NCBI GenBank assembly: GCA_030077755.1 | Contig: JAQJZZ010000018.1 | Location: forward strand, 558,001 to 622,000 | Reading direction: 5' to 3' | Source of the DNA: Filosporella fistucella | Taxonomy: Eukaryota; Ascomycota; Leotiomycetes; Helotiales | DNA: 64,000 nt | Shown: positions 56,740-64,000 of the stretch, one piece after another | Layout of the letters: each line of letters opens with the position of its first letter | How positions within the stretch are numbered: position 1 is the stretch's first letter | Made by a program: the position numbers and the translations under genes | The notes under the pieces: generated by a model | What the model saw: only the letters and a program-made list of their open reading frames with translations | Told to the model about the DNA's origin: nothing | Databases searched by the model: none

Positions 56740-58149
56740 ATGGTTCCCTCGTTACTACCTTCTTCGTATGTCCCGATGATTGTCACAAGTGCAGATATAA
56801 AGCTTGCGAGCATTGCGTGGGGGTTTACGATGGGAGTTGGGGCTTTGACGTTAGTTTCTCATCTTGCAGATTTTTTCCCTCTATTTCTCTGAGTAAAAGT
56901 CATTGAACTATGGACTTACTAATGGCGTATATAGAGTCTGGAAAGCCATGAAGCAGACCCAGAGAATTGCCAGAAAGAAACGCTTCTGGTCCACATACGT
57001 CTGGATGGTATGGGGTGAGATAGCAGCCTGCCTTGTCTTCGCCATCATCTGCTGGCTTTACCTAAATGGCAACATTCCGCCTAGTTTTGGGTTTTATTTT
57101 GCTATTTGTAAGTATATCACTCTCCTCTTTTCTTTCGCTTCCTAAGAGAGAGCTAATCCAGAGAACAGTGACTTGCTGGTCCCTTCAAGTTCAATTCCTC
57201 CTGCAAATCATCATAAACCGCATCGCTATTATCGACCATCAGACCCGACGTATCGTGTACTTGAAATATGGTGTTGCTTTCATAGTTACGGCAATAAATA
57301 TCTCGGTTTATTGCATATGGATTCCAGCAAGATTACAAATTTCGGGAAAATACGTACATATAAACGACATATGGGATAGGTGTGAGAAGAGTATTTATTT
57401 GCTGATTGATGCCGGTTTGAATTGGAGATTCATATATGTTGTCAGAGAAAACTTGGTGAAGATGGGTTTGGTAAAATACAGAGAGGTGATGAGGGTTAAC
57501 ATTGCGATTGTGGTTCTTTCTCTTTCTATGGATGTATGACTGCCTTTTTCCCTCTCCAATTCACTCCGTTCTCTTTTGAACTTCTCTGACTGACGCTCTA
57601 TAGGTCCTTATCATAGCAATGATGAGTCTCAAGAATACTTTCGTGTTTGTAATCCCTGTTCTATCCCACCAAACATATGACTAACCAAGCAACAGATATT
57701 GCCAATTTCACCCCCTAGCCTACATCGTCAAGCTACACATTGAGCTCCACCTCGCAGACCTTATTGCAGATATCGCAAAACGAAGAGAACATACACCAAG
57801 CAGTTTCCCCGACTCAAACCCACAGTCAAATCCACGTCTTTCGCATCACCCATACCCGCGCCGCTCTCACAATCATGCACACGTCCAAGCTCCGACCAAA
57901 CCACCAGCATCGTTTCCCCGTTCAAAAAGCAGAACCGAGTTTGTGGAGATGGGAGGTGGGATCACGAAAACACAGGATGTGAAGGTGGAAACATATTCAC
58001 TTGACAAAGGCAGCGAGGTCAGTGTAGTAGATGGATCTTGGAAATGTGATGTTGTGAGCGGTGATCAGGTGCCGTTGAGTGAGGGAGAGGGGTGGGAGAT
58101 GAAGGGCAGGCAAGAAAGTTCGAGGAGGGGAGACGAGTTTCCTAGCTAG
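56740..58149 (+). CDS. Seven-helix fungal integral membrane protein (380 aa), unknown function
   Basis: Five exons: 56740-56849, 56935-57107, 57169-57533, 57604-57644 and 57696-58149. All four introns (85, 61, 70 and 51 bases) have GT..AG ends and phases that agree. Seven hydrophobic segments appear in order: around DIKLASIAWGFTMGVGALTV, WGEIAACLVFAIICWLYL, GFYFAILTCWSLQVQFLL, VAFIVTAINISVYCIWI, SIYLLIDAGLNWRFIYVV, IAIVVLSLSMDVLIIAM, and HPLAYIVKLHIEL. A long hydrophilic His/Pro/Ser-rich cytosolic tail follows. The layout matches a fungal-specific membrane protein family often listed simply as integral membrane protein, related in topology to the PTH11/rhodopsin-like receptors. No ligand can be inferred. 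Confidence 0.82.
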
Positions 58150-59460
58150 TATGCGAGGGAATTGAGTTATTGTATATTTGTAAATTTAAGCAACTTGGCG
58201 GTAATTAAGTAGTAACATGAAATACGGCGACGAAGTTTTAATAAATGGCGGGAAACAATTTCAAGGATTAGATGAGCATAGTAACTGTTCAGATATGTTT
58301 GGATTTCTACTCTTGAGTGTTAATAATCCACATCTGCAACATGTTCTATAGAGATACTTGACACCTTATCTTAGTATTGCTTATAATATGTAGTAAGCAA
58401 GGGAGAATATTCATTCCATTCTAGCTACTAGGACACGTGAGAGAAGTCTTGCAAGAAATCCACATCTTGAATCAGTGATTATGGATATATTGTTAGTAGT
58501 AAGGCATAATATAACACCACAAATAGCATGCCGTCTGTAAACTCTGAGGGTGTAGTAAATTTGGTGGTACTAGGGGTCGTTTGCACGGGAACTTCCTTCA
58601 TGAATTGCACCTCTGCCCACCGGAGCAGATGGATTTTGTCGTAAGCGGTAGAGACCGAGCTCGATCAAAACGCCTAGATATACATGGGAAATTCCCGGTC
58701 TGACTTACTGTGAGACACCTTGGGAGGGACTTTACGGAGATAAAGTAGGCGACAGTAGGCACAGCTACAGTAAGGTACGGTGTAAGGTAAGGAACGGTAG
58801 GAAGGGAAGAAGAAGGTGTAGCAGGTAAGGTACGGCACAATAGGTAAGGTACCACAGGTACGGTACGTACTGTAGGCTTCGCCATTTCATCCGATAGGGT
58901 GCCTGAGCTAGAGATAGCTAGCTTCGCGAGCCGACCTTCCGGGGGATTAGCTTCAAGCCACAATCTGTTGAACTATCAGCTGGACACCAGTTTGGACATC
59001 AGTTTGAACTATCTTGTGGCATTCTTCTACTCACTAACCTTAAGCCCGAATCCTTCTTCCTGAGACATATATCCATATACAGGTTTGGCCAGCCCGCGAA
59101 CCTGGGCCAAGGCATTCGCTTACGCTGATTTCATCAGCCCGTAGGGGTGGCCAAGTATTTGACTTGGCCTGTCCTGTCCTATCTTCTGCTTGTTTGGTCG
59201 CCATTTTCCTTGTGCTCGTCTTGTCTCATAGAAAGATATGTGTAGGATGAGCGCCATAAAATAGGATGTCGATGGTAGTAGTGTGCAAAAGGATAGGCTG
59301 TACTTATTCCCAATTTTTCGTCGAACTATAAGGAGGGCTAGTCACTCCCCATCTCCCAGTCCCCAACTTGTTGCTGAGGATCCCTTATAAGTTATTTGTT
59401 CTTGTCTTTGTAACTATCGACAACCCCTCGCGATATCTTCCTTACCCTCTCAACAACAAA
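58150..59460. other. Intergenic with degenerate repeats and hairpins
   Basis: About 1.3 kb. At 58755-58875 a low-complexity tract of GGTAAGGTACGG-type units occurs. At 59124-59138 and 59149-59169 there are two perfect hairpins (GCTGAT/ATCAGC and GGCCAAGT/ACTTGGCC). No gene is called. Confidence 0.5.
58755..58875 (+). repeat. Degenerate GGTAAGGTAC microsatellite-like tract
   Basis: Repeated AGGTAAGGTAC and GGTACGG units with imperfect spacing over about 120 bases. The open frame across it (58598-58963, minus) is a product of the repeat and is not a gene. Confidence 0.6.
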
Positions 59461-60609
59461 ATGGATCAACTCGATCTACGTGCATCCAAAGGTGATGTGG
59501 TTGTGGCCGTTGTCATAGTTTCCCCAGTCCTAGCAGCCATCACTGTTGCTTGTCGACTTTATACTAGGGTGATTATTATTAAGAATGCTGCGTTGGATGA
59601 TTATTTCAGCGTTGTGGGACTGGTATGTGTTCATTCGATACCTGCTTGTACAAGAACTATTCGCCTTTTGCTAACACAATTTAGATCTTTTCTGTTGCGA
59701 CTTCCGTTTGTATGTGCTATGAGGTCCAAAACGGCTTGGGGAGGCACATCCAAACCCTGACGCAAGAGGAAGGAGTCAACTTGTTTAAAGCACTCTTCGC
59801 CAGCATCATTTTATACAACTTCTCTCTGCTCTTCATCAAACTCTCCATTTTATTCCAATACCTTCGAATATGCACCTTCTCAAGGATTCGTCGGGCATGC
59901 TACGCAGTCATCGTGTTTGTGATCATCTACGGCATTGAGACCTTCTTCACCGGTCTCTTCACTTGCTACCCAGTGGCCAAGTTCTGGGACGATGCTATTC
60001 CCGGTCATTGTGTCAATAAGGTTCCTTTGTGGTTCGCGAATGCGGGCTTAAACATCGCCAGCGATCTGATGTTGTTAATCCTGCCCGGGTTTATTCTAAG
60101 TTGGCTGACGACAAAATCACTGCAAAAGGCTTGGCTCGTACTTATTATAGGCCTGGGTGGATTGTATGTACCACTTTGGTGACATCAAGTAACCGCTAAC
60201 CTTTGGCAGCGCATGTATTGCATCTATTTTCCGCCTTCACGCCCTCTACATCGCTGTGAGTTCCAAAGACGTTACATGGGACAATCCTCCTACTATAATT
60301 TGGTCCTCTCTTGAGCTCAACGTGGGTCTAATTGGCGCATCTCTGGGAACTCTCAAACCTCTTATGGCTCGTTTCTTCCCTAGTCTCGTGGGGATGACGA
60401 AAGAGAGTAGTGGTGGGAACTCACTTGGCGAGAATGTGACTTTTGGACAAGGCCAAAAACAAACCATATCCTCGTCGAGACCGACAAGAGTTCCTGACCT
60501 CGTTGAGGATGATTGGGACTATACCGACGGGGACAAAGGAGTGCACAGCCGCGGAAGCACTTGGAGTGGAAAGACACCCGTTATTCGAGTATCGGACAGT
60601 ATGATATGA
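59461..60609 (+). CDS. Fungal rhodopsin-domain membrane protein (PTH11/SAT-like), 346 aa
   Basis: Three exons, 59461-59622, 59685-60163 and 60210-60609, with introns of 62 and 46 bases. The family features are visible: CRLYTRVIIIKNAALDDYFS after helix 1, then hydrophobic helices, the EVQNGLGRHI motif with the conserved Gly-Gly/His region, LYNFSLLFIKLSILFQYLRI, and TCYPVAKFWDDAIPGHCVNK (two Cys that may pair outside the membrane). These are followed by SDLMLLILPGFILSWL, then FRLHALYIA and NPPTIIWSSLELNVGLIGAS. The cytosolic C-tail is Ser/Gly-rich. Members are plasma-membrane receptors or sensors; Pth11 in rice blast senses surface cues. The specific role is unknown. Confidence 0.88.
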
Positions 60610-61358
60610 AAACTGGCGGAAAGGCAACAAGCACATTTTCTTTTCTATTAATAAAAGACATGCTGTTTTGGCATTTGTCATTAAAAATTTGATCTATACT
60701 GTAAGGGGTCATATTTAGGTATTTTTGTTATCTATTTGCTTATTCGAAGCCTAAATCTCTTTTCAAAGAGCGCTGATTCGAACGTTGGTGGATTTCATCC
60801 CTGTGCTTTACCTGCTTAGTCCATTTCATGATTTAGGTGCACTGGTAGCTGAGCTAGGATCATGTGCCGTGCTGGGGAGGATTAGAAAGGAGTTTCTACG
60901 ACCGTATGGGCAGAAAATGATTCCAGAATTTCCACTGCCAGCTGTAAACCGAACTTGGGTGCTACCACAAAAATTGGCTCAAAAAGTTTTGGGACAGCTA
61001 ACGCCAAGAGGCAATAATAACGAATAAATTTGTGACTTTGAGATAAGTGTTGATTAAGCGGTAAGTAACGGGTAGAAGACTGCCCAATCAAGATTGAGAT
61101 ACGAAGCTAACAAACTTGAACAAGTACAATCTTCAAAGTCTAGAGATATGGTTCCATGAGACCACCTCCGATCTACTAGAATAACAATTCATTCAATCTA
61201 TAATGAGATCTTCCAAGGAACAGAAACAATGCAAAAGTGCAAAGTGCGAAACGCCAATGAAGTTAAGTCACAACAGATAAGATGGAAAATCGGCGTCTCT
61301 CGCCTATTCTATAATTGAGACCAGAAATTCTCCTTCTCCTGATCAGTTCATCAGCTGA
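60610..61358. other. Intergenic, convergent 3' ends
   Basis: About 750 bases between convergent genes. No gene recognised. Confidence 0.5.
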
Positions 61359-64000
61359 TTATTCAGCCTTCTTAGTCTTCTTCGTTCTGAGCTTCATTAA
61401 CAGATACACGAGCCCATAGCTTGAGAAGACAAAGATAACCACGATCGCAGCATCTCTCCAGCCGTAGGAATACTCGAGCAGGTTGATAGTCCGAAGGTAA
61501 TCCGATCCAGTCTTGTATTGGCACACTTTGCAGTTGTTCATGGCGCCGGGATTAGTCAGGTTCGATTCTGCTCCCATTTGCTGCATGTAGTCGCTCAGGT
61601 ACTCCCCGCAGGTCTGGTTGGCAGGTGGCTCAAAAATAGCGAGCTCTTGTTCCTTACAGGTGACTGCCACATCGTACGTAGTGAAGACCACTGCAGCGAA
61701 TTAGCACCGCAGTTTTTCGATATTTCATCAGGCAATCAGGTTTCAACCTGCTCGGAAGCTGATTTATACCAAGATATAGAAAGGGAAACAAAGGAAAGGA
61801 TTGCATACTAAGGGCTCCTATCAGGTAATTGAAGGGATTCATGTAATAGAGCCAGTATCTCCAGAATTCTTGCAATAATTGATATGGGACAATCACTCCA
61901 CAAAAGCCCACTAAAGTGAAGATGATTAACGGGTTGATGAGGGATGCCGCAGTATTATTCGGGGCGTAAGCTGCGATAAATTGGCCGATTCCGGTATAAA
62001 CGAACTCGTACATCAGCATAACGAAAAGAACAGAGCCAGCTTTACTCGCTTCCGTAGAAAGTCCTACGGTGTAGTAGAAACAAAAGAAGAATAAGACTGC
62101 GCAGACGATCAAGTAAGGCAGTTCGGAAACAATCAAGCCAGTCACAAAAGCGATCCAGCTGTACATCTTGGATTTCTTCTCTCGGGTTTCATAGATGTCC
62201 CGCTTCTCGATGAAAAGTGGCTGCAGTTGAGCTTCGATATTGTCAACAATCATTCAGATGTGGAGGTCAGTATATACGCTGGGTGAGGGGGTAAATAAAT
62301 ATGGGCGAACGCAAAACGTACCTATAACTCCGGGTGCAACAAAGATGAATTGGAATACGGCGAACAGTCGCAATTGCAAATCTCCGACACTATCTCCAAC
62401 ATTCCAGAAGGAAAATCCGGCGAAAAGCCCAATGATGACATGGAGCGAGAATTTATTATTGACGTACTCTGTGTTGCGGTACATAGCAATAGTCATACGC
62501 TTTGTCACAATCTTGACTTGATCCCATAGTGGCATAGCGAACTCGTATCCCTCGTCAGTTGTGCGTGGAGGTGAAGACGTAGCTTCGGTGACTATCCGAT
62601 CCAGCTCAGACAGCATTTTATCGTGTTCTGGCGATTCAAGCCAAACCCTTTTCCAATCTTTACCGTGGTGGCTCGTAACAACATCAATCACATGCTCAGC
62701 TGGATTCGCATCCGGAGGACAAGGGGCACCGTAACGCGCGAAATATTCCTTGATTTGAGCTCCATTGTCGCCAATATCTCCGAAGTAAACCGTATTGCCT
62801 CCTTTCGATAGTAGAAGTAAGTTATCAAATTGATAAAACAGTTGAGCACTTGGCTGGTGAATAGTCACCAGAATCGCTTGTCCAGCAGCAGCCAGCTTCT
62901 TGAGGAATCGGATGATATTATACGCTGCTTGGCCATCTAGTCCAGAAGTGGGTTCGTCCAGAAAAATAAGAATGCTTGGTTTTGCCACGAGCTCGACTCC
63001 AATGGTCAACCTCTTCCTTTGTTCAATGGTAAGTCCTGCACCACCAGAGGTTCCGATCAGGCAGTTTTCAATATCATGCATCTCCAAAAGGTCCAGGATG
63101 GCGTCGACGTATTTTAATTTCTCTTCTCGCGAGGTTTCGCGAGATTGCCTTAAAAGAGCAGAGAACTCCAAAGCTTCTCTTACCGTTCTAGTCGATTGAG
63201 ATAGTCAGCCTATCGAAAATTGTAGCTGCTAAGCTTGGAGAGAGAGTGCTTACGCCAATGCTTCATGAACGTCCAACTGCTCGCAGTAGCCTGCTGACCG
63301 CTGAAAACTGACCGACAATGGTTTTCCATCCACGAGAACGCTTCCGTGGATAGTACCGTCTACTTTACGCTGAGCTAGAACATCCAGCAGGGTGGTTTTT
63401 CCAGCTCCAGATGATCCCATTAATGCACCCAGCATACCTGGTTTAACCCAGCCATGTACGTTATTGAGTAGCACTCGAGGTCCTTGAGGTGTTTGAACGG
63501 TGTAAGTCAAATTTCTCCACGTGAACACAGACGTGTTCTGGATCAAGTTGCCTTCAATTTTCTCTTCTCCTTCTCGCGGCGGAGTAATTTTGGTGGCGGA
63601 GGAGCTGCTCGATGCACTCAACTTCTCATTCGTAGCCTGTACTTCTTCATCTCTAGGCGCGGCGACCCTTTTCCATTTTTCGCGTGGAACAAGTGATACA
63701 TCGCTTCGCGCTGCGGTTTCCGCCCATCTCGAGGTGAAAAAAATGGTCAAGAAGACGAAGAAAGCCCACCATACCCTATGATAGAACGTCAACTAATGTT
63801 ACTATAGCCATGTTTAGAATGGCCATATCATACCAAACGATCCCAATATTTCTCCACATGTTTGAGTGGCTGTAATTCAGGGAGGATAAGTATTGATCAC
63901 CTGTCACGAATGTAGCTCCTGACTGTGCGCCTCTCACGCCAGTACATGCTTGATTCTCTGTTGACCCGTATCCTGGTCCATTGGGAACAAGGTTTGGGCC
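61359..64000 (-). CDS. PDR-type (ABCG) multidrug ABC transporter, C-terminal half, cut by window end
   Basis: Five exons on the minus strand within the window: 64000-63834, 63775-63254, 63187-62322, 62231-61809 and 61690-61359, with introns of 58, 66, 90 and 118 bases. All phases agree; about 769 residues are visible. From the cut edge: the extracellular loop and last helix of membrane domain 1 ([20 protein letters not shown]). The second nucleotide-binding domain follows, with Walker [22 protein letters not shown]-loop [20 protein letters not shown], signature [20 protein letters not shown] and Walker [15 protein letters not shown]. Membrane domain 2 follows, from [20 protein letters not shown] through VAPGVIAQLQPLF and [10 protein letters not shown], with a Cys-containing loop ([12 protein letters not shown]) and a Lys-rich end. 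Such pumps export azoles and plant defence compounds. The N-terminal half lies beyond 64000. Confidence 0.94.

Noticed and set aside
1..64000. CRISPR arrays, rRNA genes, and a secondary-metabolite cluster
   Set aside because: No spaced identical repeats and no rRNA sequence were seen; the methyltransferase and oxidoreductases have no polyketide, peptide or terpene synthase near them.

Overview
The window is nuclear DNA of a filamentous ascomycete (Pezizomycotina). The support is: short introns of about 46-150 bases with GT..AG ends; a set of fungal families (Egh16-like appressorial protein, PDR-type ABC transporter, cellobiose dehydrogenase, fungal rhodopsin-like membrane protein, NACHT-ankyrin protein, cohesin SCC3, mitochondrial polymerase gamma, UreD); and a 15-kb AT-rich block of transposons carrying dense C:G to T:A transitions, the signature of repeat-induced point mutation (RIP). 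A leotiomycete is my best guess, but that is inference.

Layout. Left arm (1-31.5 kb, normal base composition): a small MYND finger protein, a small secreted Cys protein, an unknown acidic protein, SCC3 and divergent ureD, an Egh16-like secreted protein, a GMC oxidoreductase, a SAM methyltransferase, a three-exon C2H2 protein, a cytochrome-flavin cellobiose dehydrogenase, a 2027-residue single-exon NACHT-ankyrin protein, and a six-finger C2H2 protein.

Middle (31533-46584): one nested transposon cluster bounded by 59-bp inverted repeats with TA target duplications. It holds two copies of a ~3.48-kb Tc1/mariner-type element. Each copy has a transposase and a second, convergent ORF of unknown function. 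One copy is split, partly inverted, and hit twice by a Ty3/gypsy chromovirus: a full 7.9-kb element with 191-bp LTRs and GCTAC duplications, and an inverted solo LTR. All of these ORFs are broken by stop codons. The order of the pieces is explained by one insertion of one copy into the other, followed by one inversion.

Right arm (46.6-64 kb, normal composition): a CofD/YvcK-like protein, a RING protein with SUMO-interaction-like motifs that is divergent from the mitochondrial DNA polymerase gene, two multi-pass membrane proteins, and the C-terminal half of a PDR ABC transporter that runs off the window end.

No operon-like units are expected. The likely shared regulatory units are the divergent pairs SCC3/ureD and RING/MIP1. 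Several genes (Egh16-like, small secreted protein, cellobiose dehydrogenase, PTH11-like receptor, ABC transporter) fit a plant-associated or saprotrophic lifestyle. Exon junctions were worked out by hand from splice-site and reading-frame logic and from family alignment remembered in general terms; no search was run.
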